This document shows, in pieces, positions 1 to 13,881 of a stretch of DNA of 64,000 nucleotides. Every line of letters starts with the position of its first letter. Position 1 is the stretch's first letter. This stretch comes from Atopsyche davidsoni. Its lineage: Eukaryota; Arthropoda; Insecta; Trichoptera; Hydrobiosidae. The notes beneath the pieces were generated by a model. It had not been told where the DNA came from, did no database searches, and saw only the letters and a list, made by a program, of their open reading frames with translations. The stretch spans positions 7,688,001 through 7,752,000 of the forward strand of contig JAILWY010000012.1 of assembly GCA_022113835.1 (NCBI GenBank), read 5' to 3'. Position numbers and translations under genes: made by a program.

Positions 1-3000
1 ACGGTTTTGTCATTCAGATTATTAGCTCAGTCATCCATGTACAATAGACAGCTTCCAAAGGGTAAATTTAACAGGAGTTGAAGTAGAGCAGAAAATGACG
101 CAAAATTAGTCTTTCATGAATTGAACAAAAGTACAAGTTGATATAAAAATATAACCAAACAAAATTTTAACAATAAAACAACATGATCGATGTTACAGCC
201 AGTTAAAATATAAATATGTTTGAACAGTCTATACCTTGACCTCCAAAACTAACACAGTCATACTTTTCTTTTATACTATGCGAGATAATACGATGTTTCT
301 GAAGCGAATACTTTAAAAAAATACAATCAAAAAAATACATAGCTAGAACTATAACTCGTCCATGAATCTACTTATACTTAATAAAAACTAAAATTGGTAG
401 CTTCCTCACATGAATTGAAAACATTTTTATCTTGGACTAATCCAATTAGAAACAATTCAGATGGTTGATGACGGTGTATTGCAGCATTTAAGTGTCCAAT
501 GAAAAGTGGCTTATCTTAAGTATAAATATTTATTCGTAGTTTATAATGTTATTGCATAGTAAATCTTAAAAGTCCGTGTAATAATATTCAAGTCACTACT
601 ATTGAATAACAACTTGATTATGATTTTCACAAATTTCTCTAATTTGAATAAGGTCTTATTTATGCAGACATGTGTGCATTTTTGGGCAAAAGGAAAAACT
701 GGACATGTAAAATAATTTACGCAAAACAAGGTGGCCAACAGAATAAAGCCAAAAACATGCATAATATTAACACTCTAATGAGAATATTTGGATTATTATA
801 ATATTTTAAATTTCTATTTTCACTGCCAGTAGACGGTGAAAGATTATTGCGATAAGAAAAACATTTGAGGATTATTTAACAAAGTTGAGTAAGTAATACA
901 AGTATGTATATATAAAAACATAAAAAACAGTATATAAAATATTTTTTGTTGTATTTTTACCCTCTACCTAAATTTTTCTCCATACAACTTTTTTTCCATC
1001 CATTAGTTTCAATTGCCTTCATGCTTGCTCTCTTATTAGAAACACAAGATCATCTGTAAATAGAAAGACAGAGAAAGGTTATATTTTGTTTAAAAGAATA
1101 TTTGTTTGTCCTTGAAGTCAGGCAGCGTTTACAGGAAGATTCACCGTGCTATTGGCCTGGCGAAGTATTTAGTCTCCCATCCATGACTCTGAATTATTCT
1201 GGGGTATTACGTCACGGAAGAGCTACCCAGTACTGACGGCATGAATATAATTTGCATTTCAATGGATAGTTTTTATCTAAATTTAGTGAAACATGCATTT
1301 TTTTATCTGAAAGCCTTATGTTGAAAACAGCGAAAAAATTGTATTTTCATTTTCAATTAAATGACTATTTTTCTATTTCTATTTGAATGATACATATATT
1401 ATTCTTCCTCGATCATAAATATTATTATTATGTTTCATATAAAATAATGTACCTACTTTATTTTTTCTTTTTCACTTTATTGTATCCAATTAGATACTTA
1501 ATTATAGTCTTTGCGTCGGCACGAAAGAAATTATTCTTAATAATTAAAATTAAATATATATACTTTTGAAAATAAATTTTGTATAAAATTACTGTTCATC
1601 GCTTGAGACATTCAATTGAGTAACATTTCTATCTTTCAGCTTCACCCATTCTTATTACCGAAAACCGTTTGCCTAGCATACATTTTAGCATTCTGATTAT
1701 ATTATCACTTATAACGTATACACGAAAAATTGAAAAACAAACTGAAAAGACGGTGCCCGTGAAGCCAAATCAAAGTAAATTATTTGTACTGTGAAACTTG
1801 CATGATCGGAGTTATTGATATAGGGGTGGTTATGCTGGAGATAGCCATGGCAACCAACAATTTTTAATGGCTGTGGATCACGAATGGTGAGTCACATATA
1901 TAGTATATGGTATGAGTATATATATAGATAATAGTAGCAGGTAGGATCTTTACGAGGATAATATTTTTTTTTGTTTTATTGAACACATAAGAACTCAACA
2001 AAAAACAAATTTATTTTTAACAAAAACCATACTCATGTTTAATGCATTGAGGTCTACGTAAATTATGTCCCACATGGACACATTTTAGGCAGCGAAAACT
2101 GACGCAGTCTACTTATTGGCCTTATCCTACTATTGACAGAAAACATTAATTATGATGTCGAAATACAGTTTAATGTGTTTTTGTTGTTTTAATAAAAGTA
2201 AGTCACTGATACACTTTCGTAGAACTCACTACTTTCGACAATAAAACGATTTTACTATCTCATTTAACATGTGTAGGTAATGGACCTAGCTCGATTTTTT
2301 TTGCTTTTTAGAGTAGATCCACATCCATGATCATTTCACAGAAAAACAGCCAATTACTGAATAATAGTATTTCAGCGATGCACTAATTATTTCCCTGGCA
2401 AATTTATAAACTGTTTATTTATCAAAACTGAAAAAAGCCTGAATAACGCCGAGTCTGTTCGGCGTTATTTGACTTTGTACTGTATTGTAATATGATAATA
2501 GTAATAACGTTTTCCTTTCTAATGATATTTTTTAAATGTTAACTTCGTGTACGAAAAAAAACATTCATTTCTTTTTTCGACGTGGAGTAGGATATTTCTC
2601 AAAACATGTTCATTTGATAAACCATACAAATAAGTCAATATTTTAATAATGTTAGAGTTTCAATCTGATTCATTCCAGATTATTTTTCAGTCTCCTTCTT
2701 CTATGTAGAAAACCTTTATATTTTAAAAGACCTTTCCCAACGTATGAGTTACTCGTCTGACGGAGAGCATCCTCTTATTTGTCTGTTAGGTTTAATAAGT
2801 ATATCGTGAAGATAATATATCCTGAAATATGTTTGCTTCGACATTGCATTCTTGATTTTTTTCATATTGCAATAAGTCCAACGAAGTGGAGGTTTTGTCG
2901 AAGGTCTTTTACTATTTTTGAAGATTATACTCCTGTCTTATACGGGATTTTTTTTTCAAAAGCCTCAACAATTTGCTATAATTTCAAGTATATACTTTAT

Positions 3001-6000
3001 ACAGGATAATATAAAATATCAATAAATGAGTTCAAAAGATTCGAATGCACATTGCAGTACAAGTAAATTATATGAACATAACACTTTAATCTAAAATAAT
3101 TTTTTCGTGAAAACTACATTTAATTTAAATATTCCCATACCCATATGGATAGAATAAAAAGTTTACTATACGCAGATACGTGTTTAGTTATATAGGAAAT
3201 ACAAGTATGTGCTGTTTATGAGCTGTATAACATATAACAATTTTACTTACGATCACCATTGTTCTAACATGACAATGATGTCCTCAGCGAATGCCGCTCT
3301 AATTAAAAAGCATAATCAAATTGCGCTTCCTTGATATCAGGAATTCCGAACTTTTAACGAAGTCATAAAGCAATTTTTATGATATTATTAATGTGATCGA
3401 GAAACTTCTGTATGTATATCGATACCAATATTTCTACTGTGCTAAGGCAATCTGTTGATATCATGTCACATTACTCGTAGTAAAAATGCCATACGTACTT
3501 AAATATAGTAAAATAAGTAGTCAAATATGATGAATTAACCTTTTGTGATTAATTGTTGTAATCAATTTAATAAAATTTCACAGAATTATGTTTTTCTGCA
3601 AAAAGAAGAATAAATCAGATTGCATGGGGGAAAGTAAATTTTAATTTAAATATTAGAATCACAGTAATATTATCAATATTGATATATTATAGAAACAATT
3701 TTACCTGACCTTCCCATTTGCGAATGGATTACGAAGGTACTCGTATTGAATAGATTAATAGATTTTTTAGAATTAGCGAGCAAGTTGTGCTATGACGGGG
3801 AAACGCATAATATTAATTATTACGTAAAATGATTTCACAATGGCACATGAAGAGAACTATGCACTATATTTATCTTTGTTTTTGCCAATATTCCAATTGT
3901 AGTTTCCACCACTTTTCGTAGTTCACTACACAATACAATTTTATTTTTACAATTTTTATAATGTTTATAGGTTTTTTCACTTGATTTTGGGCCAGCTCGC
4001 CAAACGTTTATTCAGCATAATTTTAAAAAAATAACAGTTAAAAGAGTAATATATTTTCGATTATCGATAAGCATAGGAACCAGACTAAACATGTCAGTAT
4101 CAAAAAACAATTTTTGTAAAAAAAAATAGTTCATTTTTGTCATGCTTTTGTGCCATTACAATTAATCGATCAGGCTAAATTTAAATACTAAAAAAAAAAC
4201 ATCTCTTGATCAGCTTCAGTAAAAATCGAGATAACCGTAAAAAGAGTATTTACATTTTGGTTAATATTCCGTTAAAACCAAAAGCCACATTCAATTTTAA
4301 AATATAATGAGGCGGAAAATAAAATTACAACAGAGAAATTTAATACTTTCCGCCGTACAAATAATTAAGCAATAATTATTCGTATGGAAATATCGCATAA
4401 ACAGAAACTTCGTAGACAAAGGTGTTCGTAAGTGCAACAGAAATAAACCACGTTAACGCAAGCACAGAGCCGTATTCAGGCAAATTGCAAGCTACACGCC
4501 AAATATACTATATATATTTTTTTTTTTTTGATAATTCCATACCACTAAAATATTTTAATGAATAAAATTATATATTGACTAATGAAATAACGTATTTTAA
4601 TAGAAAATATAAAGATATCACCGAAGATAAATTTAAAAATTCGGTCCAAACTATTCAATGATTAGTTGAATAAAAATAAATAAAGCAATATTTTGAGTTT
4701 TGCTGCTTACAGGAGAGCACTGCATAATTATGCAGTGAAACATGAAAAGTATAGTGATATCTTTATTTAAGTACTTTATCCGGACAAAAACAATGTGTAT
4801 CGTAATTCATACAACTTTTTTTGTCTTATAATAATTGTTAGCTATAATAGTAAACTGCCAAAAGCATTTGTATTTTTTTTTCCAGATGTTGATCATTTCG
4901 AGTAATTGTAAGTCAGAATACATCATTCTCGATAGTTGGCTGTTTTTTTTTTAAATTTCTTATCCTGGTTTCGAAATTCTCGCAGCCGACCCTGTTCGTC
5001 GGGAAAACTTTGAGTTAGCAAATATGACGTATGACATTGTGCAAGTGCTTAATATATTTTTAAGTAGACTCTCTTTAATGAAATCCGAGACCTCGTTTTG
5101 AAGATTGATATAATCTCAGATATGGTATCGCAATGTTTCGTTATTTGGTGTTTTCAAAGATTTAATTAACGTTTTATTTTAAGTACAGTGATATTAAAAT
5201 ATCTCGGAACATGTAAACAACATTCTTTGCGTGTTTTTCCGAAATCTTTTTGCCTGTTTGTTTGATCAAAATAAAATACCTACTACTTCTTCGTTGTATG
5301 GCGATCGTAGACGTATACTACGGCATTGGTGGTGTAGCTAAAATTATTTTCAAAATGTAGTCAATGAGGATTAGTAAATAAAGTAATGTTATTTATAATT
5401 TATTAAAATTTAGAGAGTCATTACTCATGTATATATAATATTGAATCCCATAAATAATTGATAAATGTTTTTTCACAAAAACTATACCTAACTATATATT
5501 GCGAAAAAGTAGTACTTATTGTTTTTTTTATTTTATAAAAGTTTTGCAGACCACAAGTGTTTACTACGCATAAATACAATAACAGAAAAACGTTAACTTT
5601 TAAAAATTGCATATACAGTTCGATGGTATAATCTGCGCTTTTCTTCTCTTTAACTTTGCTAGTTAGTCAGTGGGACAAATATATAAAATGATATTTATTA
5701 TCTTCTTTAAAGATAGCACTGGTACTAATTTTTAAAATGAGCGGTAAAGTTTGACGGGAAAACACCGCATAAAAATGGTAAAACATCGTATATCCTCAAA
5801 TATTCTCTGAGATAAAGAACGGTTTGATATCAGAGTACACTCATAACAAGCTGTGAATAATGGTGATGTATTTAGGAACTGTAATAAAAATGACTTTAAC
5901 CTTAGAGCAGTGTTAGCTGTCTCCGGGATAGTCGGTTGGTTAGAAGGACATAAATGCTATTTTTACATATTTATAATAAACATATATCATTCTTGCATTT

Positions 6001-9000
6001 TGGTTCAGGCGATGCATAACTATTTCTAATACAACATAAATATTCATTATGTTAATCAAACAACTCTAAATAGTTGCAATTTTGTAGCTACATTCCTCTG
6101 TTTTATAATTAATTGCTACAGTATAGGTGCAACTAATAAATTGAGGAGTAATTTATTAAGGTTGTTTCAAATTTCAATGAAATTTAAATATTCATTACAT
6201 AAATGACTACATTTTATAACTGTTATTGTTATATATAAATATATATTGTTATACAGAAAAAAATTCGAGTGCAAAATTTACCTATGAATAATAAAAATAA
6301 TCAATGGAAATTACTCAATGCAAACTAAAAAACACGATGTCTTTCAGTCCTGATAGTATCTTATACTGGGTGTGTCTTTTTAAATTTATATATTCATGAA
6401 AAACTCAAAGATTTTTACTAATTTATTATAAGTATATATTTTTCGGTGCATATCTGTATTCGAGCGCTCAAAAAATCTACTTATTTTATAGCAAAAAAAA
6501 AATTGTTTGAAATTTATGAAAAGACGAATTTATATAATACAAAAAAAAGATGTGTGCAGCTAACCAAATAATAACTTGAATGAAGATGGATTGCATGCTG
6601 AGTAACATAATTCACCATTGCAAGTGTTTTAATGAAAGATAATTAGTCTTCTTTTCTGTGAAGAGTTAACGGAGATGTCATCCTTTCGATGATTGCGTCA
6701 CTACAGGTTTATAGTTTCTGACGCACGCTTATTTCGATTCCTTATCACTTTCGCCAAAATGCATAAGCTGCCTTGAGGCACAGCCAAAGCGCAACGAGCG
6801 TGCATTTCCGATTACCAAAGCACAATATTCCGCAATCCTTCAATTAAAATTTGCACGTTTGAATATGTCATTGAATAGGATTTAAATTAATTGGTGCAAA
6901 CGAGAAGTAATTACAACAAATCAAAGTTAAGTTATTTGAGTTTTCTCGGTGTTCTCTGATTTCCTCGAAAGGAAACTGCCTATTGCTTAAGTCTTCCTGC
7001 GATTCTTGAAATCTTTTAAGCCGCAGGCGTACCGAAGTAGAGTAGTTGGAGAGTTAGGAAAGATGGAACAATACAATCGCACATACAATGGCAAGTGCCA
7101 GTGGACCATGGATAAGGCGAGCTACGATATGGTATTATAGTTAAATGAAAGAAAAATTCACGCCCAGTAGACGAGTGGCTCAAAACCACACCTTAAGCTA
7201 TTTTTTGTGCTCGAGTACTTATGATAGACCTGTGAAGTTCAAAACCAATATGATTAGGGATAGATCAAAAAGCTTCACCGGGAAAATTGAATTGAATGTT
7301 TGAATTTTTTTATTATCTGTAAATTATTATATACATTTTTTACTAACTCCCTGGTACTTGTGGTATTAAAAACTCATCGGCATAAGGATCAAAACAGTAC
7401 TTGTTGCTAATACAGTTTTCACCTTGCCCATTGACCAACGGAGTCTAAAATATGAAGAAATTCAACAGGACTCCTAACCTCATCACTTGTTTTCGTATAA
7501 TTTTTAACAAAATACCGATTAGGATATCAAAATACATATTTAAATTCACATAAAAATGTTAGTCTGGTTCATATGGAGCATAACGACATTTTTCACAATT
7601 TGGTCGGTAAAAAAAATTGTTCAATGAAAAAAAACTTGTTATTTTTATCAGGTAACTTGTAGCGATGGTTGGCATCTATCGTTTTTATTTTTATTCACTA
7701 TTTTATGGGACCTAGTAATATATTAAATTTTGTCAATTCGCAAATTTAAACTGAGAGCAGCCGCAGTATAAACATAGCTAGCTAACTGGCAAAAGGTTAT
7801 AAAAATTATAAATTTCATCTTTAAAAATGATTACTCGTTCATTAGCGAGTATCGATGATTTGTTAATATTTAAATTTTTTTGTAAATCAAAACTCAGAAT
7901 TCGTTACTATCAAAATATTTGTTCATATTTGAAGGAAAAGGCGTGAAGCTCCGGGGGTACGAAGTGTGACGGCAGTGGAGGTGGTCCGTGGCCGCCCAAG
8001 TATGAAGTCAGGTGGTGCGGCCGGGCACTGAGGAGTCAGTCTGCCTGTTTCACCTCACGGGGCACGTCCATTTCCGAGGCTTCTTTTCCACACTCCCCAA
8101 ACCATAGCCAAATGAAGTTTCAATAACCATCGACAATACGCAAAGTTTTCACGTTTATGGTTGTCTATGGTCGGTTTTTTTTTTTAACAAATGTTAAAAG
8201 TTAACTCGTATGAGGTTTGAGTAGCGTTTTATATTGATCAGATTTTAAAACTTTGTTGTTTGTGAAGTGATTTATATTTCAATAGGATTTGAATTATACT
8301 GGATTTCAAAAACTGTTGCATTAATTGGATTTTTAAAAAGGTAAGTTTCAGTCCTAAAGATGTATATTACAGTAATGAACTATTTATATTTTGGTATATA
8401 TTTATGCTTATGGTATATTGCAGATGTATTTCGGTTAGTTGATTTTGATTCAAGATATCCATGGTCTGATTATGGCCGTGATTTGAAATTGAAACTGGTT
8501 CAATTCTACAATCTAGATATAAAAATAAATACTTTCATATACTGTAAAAAAAAACTTTTTTACGTAGGGATATAGTGTATTTTAATCTCAAATACAATTC
8601 AGTTATATATATATAGTTCAATTCAACTACAATTTTTTTTAATAATTTAGTATAAGTCCGTTTTCATCTTGCATTGAACAAACACTATTTTTTAAGCTGC
8701 TAAGTGATAATACCATGTTGATGTATAAAAATTAATAAAAACTATAATTTTGCTCGTAAATGTACGCGTATATTCAATATCATAATTTTTAAAAATTTAA
8801 ATTAAAATTGTTTTTTTAATGACTTGTAATTACCTTATTGTACAATAAAAAGGTTCAAAAGCTTTTTGTCAGAGAAAACTTTTCGGAGATAAACGTCTTC
8901 CCTGATGTCAACTAGTAAAGGTTCATATTTACAAATAGACACACTATTTTTTGACAATACGCTTATTTTTTTAAAGCTCTGTACACCCAATAAATGAAAC

Positions 9001-12000
9001 TATAATCACCCAAAGCATGTTCTATTAACATGATTTAAGCCTACGGTTTTTTTTTTACACTCCGATAACTTTAATCCAAGTGAAAAAGTAGTTAACTATT
9101 TATTACTGTTTTAAGTTATTTGTACACAGTAAGTTGTAGTAAATGGATATCTTCTATAGATGTGATCCAATAGGAAGATTCACACTTAATGTTATAAAAC
9201 ATACTTAACATCAAAACATGTATTCAAATATTAATAAATAAATGTAGAGTGTAATGCAAAAATTAATATTATATTGTATCATCTCAATGAGTTGCACTTT
9301 TTTGAAAACCTCATTCAAAATACTTATTAACATCAACACAAAAAAATGCAGGCCTTGACATTACCATTATAAATGCAATACCAAAAATGGTGTAGTTAAA
9401 AAATAATGAGAGCTGCTTATCAACGCATAATTCAGTATCGAATATCATATATATTAACTGTACAAATTTATTGCAAAATTTTAATTTAGATCCTATTTAT
9501 TATTGAAACAACAAATATGTTAATAAATTATCATGAATCTGTCCATACAGAAAATAATTAATTTCGGTAAATTTAACTATTATGATAATATACATATAAG
9601 GGTGACAGTATATACCTATAATAATAAAAAATAAATTATCATAAAAGTTTATGAAAACGATAAGTTTTATAAATTGAAATAAACCATGCAAAAAATGGGA
9701 AGTGACTATATTTATAGCCTGGTTTTAACTCAAAATCGTTGTTCGGATCAAATATTGATTATTAATCATGAAATACAATTATGCTATACATAATATTATT
9801 CCTTATTTTTTGATCGCATCTTCACCTGATTATTGTGCATTGTTCCTATATAATTTAGAGTACTGTTATATTTTTAAATTTTACTTATCAATTTTACTAT
9901 ATTTGTAATACGTATAATTGTATGATAGCTAAGGTGAGTCAGTACCGGGTGAGTCGTTACACTTCTTTACTCTAACTGTATTTTTTCATATGAATTATTG
10001 AGCTTACGATCCGTGACATGTCATATTCTATTCACTAGGAAAAAAACATTTAACAACGGTTATATAAAAATAATATTGTTTCTACTTTTGACATCTTAAG
10101 ACACACATAAAAAATCTTATGGTCTAAAAAGCACGACATCAATCGTAGACTCAGCGTTTCAAAACTCATAGCGGTCATTGAGTCAAACACATGAGAGGTC
10201 ATTTGAATTTATTACTTTTATTTATTGGAAGGTACATCGTGTAAATTAATTAGATTTTTTTTGCATTAAATTACTAAATTATTTATCAATAAACTTTATA
10301 ACATCTTATATAGACGTTATTTTTTATATAAAAATATGCATTTATTTGTCTTGTTAAAGTGAAATGAACCTTGCAGTGATCCATTCATCAATAAAGGACT
10401 AAATTACCTCATAATATCGTATGAACAAATTATTTAACTGTACAAATTTAGTCTTAAGGGCGATAGTTCTTCCTACGTACAATAATTACTAAACATTAAA
10501 GAATCGTTTTTCATTCAATCAGTATTTTTGCGTTTCATCGATTCACAAAATATTCAGATTCAATGACGATAAATTTAAAATAAATAAAATCCGCTTTGAA
10601 TTTTTAAGTGGCCAACAACTGATATTTAAATGAAATACAGGATCTAAAATTTCAATCAATCTTGTTTTTTACAAATTCATCTATTTTGTTGATTCAGAAC
10701 GGAAATCCAAGTGAGAAGCATGATCGGGTTTTTATCCAGTGGCGGAATGCAATCAATTTATAACAAATAATTTAAAACATCCGAAAATTATTTTCTCTAG
10801 ACAATTTAATCTGATATTACATTTGCATCGGGGGTTGGTTATTGATAAAACATCCTCGATTTTTTCAATATGATTCATATTATCGGTACTTACCTTTCCC
10901 CTACGCAATAAATTTATTGTATGTATACCCTATTGCGTACAAATGCCCCAAAGTTAAGTTATTTTAATTTAGGTAGATTATTATTTTTAATTTGAGATAA
11001 CTGGAAAATAATTAGTTACACTAAAATATTAATTTTATGTTGTTATTCATAACATGCATTTCAATTATATGCCGTTGAGGAAACCATCAGTCTACGTAAA
11101 TAAAACGCCTAAATTTTGCTATTCACACATTTCGCGCATCTATTGCCAAGTGTGCCACTCCGACAACTGTAAAAATGAAATTTATCCAATGGGTCAACCG
11201 TGCAAACTCTTTTCATAAATTTTAATTGCACTGTTGCACATTTCACGATTGCGAGAAATTCAGAAACTATAATTTTTGTTAAGAAAAGTTGATCGATTGA
11301 AAAATGCGCTCGTGCCAAAGGTCGGCGATCTGTGACAGGGCAACGCGACCGACCGGCAAGTGGTTTTCTCCAGAAAAAATAATGGAGACGGAACTCTTTG
11401 TCTCTACATTAGAAACGATATACCGTTATGAAACGTATTAGTATAATTTTTTCGTAAGCATCGGTGATTTTTTGGTAATGGCGAAACGCGCCGGTCTCTG
11501 CTTGTAGACAACTTGGGTGAAGAATGTGAGCGGTTTAATTATGAACATTAATTAAATTTAAATCGTTGCTTTTCCTTGCGGTTATTTGTCAGAAAATTGT
11601 TTCGTTTTGTAAAACATTCGCTGGGCAACGTAATCAGATGTCCTTCTCTTTATAAGAAATAAAATAATCTCTTCTCAAGAAGAAATAATGTATCTATCTG
11701 TTTGCATTAAAAAAAAATTGATTGGTGATATAGATTTTTCGCAACATATTTTAAAAAAAACATGGATTATGGAGAAAGGGCCCTTAAATCATAAATTTAG
11801 TTAGTAAAAATTCTTTTCGAATGTTATACTTAGATAAAACCACTGAAAAAAGGACTTTTTTTCTATAATAGGGTATGAAAATCTAATGCTAGTAGTAGTA
11901 ACAACACATGATCATCATATCAGAAAAGCAGAGGTGTTTTTTTTTTAAAAGCTTTTTGTAGAAATTTTCGAACAATAAAAGTAAATAATTTCGTTTACAA

Positions 12001-13127
12001 TTTACAAATGATAAATTTTAATATGCGAAATAAAAAATATACATGTAATTAATTTTTATAAAAAACACTATTTAATCAAAGAGTTTTTGAATAAAATTAC
12101 TTTCACAGTGCAGAAAAGACGACAGTCAAAAAAATTGAAGACACAAATACGTGTATTTTTTATTTTGGTATCTTGTTTTTGAAAATCTATAATATTATAA
12201 TTATATTATCATACCAAAATAAAGTGTGACGTCATAACACAAAATTGTCAGTACTCGAGCAAAAGCTCTCAGCTATCAAATGCAGATGAAAACTATTATC
12301 TAATAATTGTTCGACCATTTTCTAAATGTGATTTGCATGTATCAATCAATTTTAACACGTAATCTTACATAGATTTATATGTTAATATGCATGTGCCAGG
12401 CATTCAAAATTGAAGAATGATATTCAGATTAATTAGTCAATATGTAATTGTCTTCCAAGTGGAGTAGGTTTACAAACTTTGAGGTATTCACATGGCCCGA
12501 TAAGATAGTAGAGCCGGTCATTTTTCGCTCCAGATATTTCATTCACACACCAGCCTCAGGCGGTCAGTTCCGCTCCTCTCGATGGAGATCGAAATTTGCT
12601 TACTGGGTCAATGCCGGCTTAGTTAACAAAGTTGTATTATCTCTTCCAGACAGATACTTAAATGATACCACTCTCTTAATTATAGTCATTTCTAAGGAAA
12701 GTGTGGATAGTGTTTTGTAGTTTTACGTTAATTTACATGTAAAGCTGCATTCACCCTTATTTTGTGAAAAAATATTATCGATTAAAACTTATTGATAAAA
12801 TATGGAGTTAGATGAGAATTTAGATTAATATATTTAAAAATCATAATAATATTATATCTTGTAATATATTCCTTCAGCAAAATTAGAACGAACGAGTTTT
12901 TTTTTTCATCCTTCAGGGGCTAAAAAACTTAACTTCAAACATAAAAGCAGTGTTGGCCATTGCTTCAGATTGATGCCTCTTTGTATATTAGATCAATTCA
13001 GAGAAATCAAGCTAATCTAAATTCGTGTTTTTTTTTTCTATTAAATTTTAATTATGAATATGTTTTGGTTTTGAAATGAATACGAGGTATCCATCTCTAT
13101 ATCCTGGCGATAATATTCGGTTGGGAA
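1..13127. other. Gene-free AT-rich flank
   Basis: I see no supported gene here. Open frames are short, AT-driven, mostly lack an ATG in good context and resemble no family I know. Small non-random patches exist: an octamer word ATTTGCAT at 1250-1257, an RFX X-box-like site at 1841-1854, a GC-richer tract around 6740-6830, and a GC-rich island at about 7935-8100. These look more like regulatory DNA than coding exons. Absence of a gene is judged by eye only; small exons of a long-intron gene could be missed. Confidence 0.6.
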
Positions 13128-13881
13128 ATTTGTTACAGTCCATCCGCCCGTGCAACGCAGGCGCTGCCGCCCCTCGTCTTCGGTCATATCCCTGCCGACT
13201 TCTTGCACAATCAATTTATAGTCTTGACCGGTAATTTAGTTTTAACTCTTTTATTTTGATTACTTACAAATACCGTGTAAGCGTACGTTCAAGGTAAATT
13301 ACATAATCTTAAGCGCGATTGGGCGCAGACGGCGCGTGCTCGGTGGCGATCAATAATAGATAAAACGATGAATTGTTACGATTGGCAATTAAAAAATATC
13401 GTTAAAGAAAGTCACAAGTATATAACTAAATGAAAGTAATATAAAACGAATCATCGCTTGTTATGAGTCTGCGATTAAATCCGTGGAATAAAACATTTGG
13501 TTGCATTCGTAACGCCCGCACGGATAATGATATATCATAAAAAAGTAATGTTTTAATTAGCAGTCAAAAGTTAAACAACTGTGTATTAATAACATCTCTC
13601 TCTCTTTTTTGGTAGAAGCTCGGGTGTGTTTATTTGTATACAATTTATTCATCCACCTTTCTAGAGCGGGCTGCTCGCGGGCCATGACGCTCGCGGCAGC
13701 TCGGCATGACACTTCCTCGTCGGAGGAGACTTCGCCTGTTATAGTTTATGTTCAGTTTTAAGTGGGAACTCGGGAGTTGGCGAAGATAATTCGCGGACGC
13801 CGATTAGTAGGAAATGCGAACGCAAAGTGCCCAACTAGCTACAAAAGTAAAACAAACAACAATGGTGTTTCAGTTCGCTAA
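13128..13881 (+). promoter_or_regulatory. GC-rich islands, possible 5' exon
   Basis: Three GC-rich blocks (about 13140-13200, 13310-13350 and 13660-13810) break the AT-rich background. The last is followed by a start codon in a strong animal context (ACAACAATGG, ATG at 13862-13864), a short open frame MVFQFA, and a good donor word GTAAAG at 13882. That combination could be the first exon of a long-intron gene, an upstream promoter, or a short upstream ORF in noncoding RNA. No downstream exon in the window obviously joins to it. Function is unknown; the call rests on composition and signal words only. Confidence 0.25.

Noticed and set aside
980..1070. Reverse-transcriptase-like motif (LFTDDLVFL) on the minus strand
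   Set aside because: Only about 15 residues resemble the YADD box, stops follow at once, and no other RT motif is near; chance in AT-rich DNA is likely.
12448..12720. 90-codon frame at 12.5 kb
   Set aside because: It needs a TTG start, has no recognisable domain and lies in AT-rich DNA.
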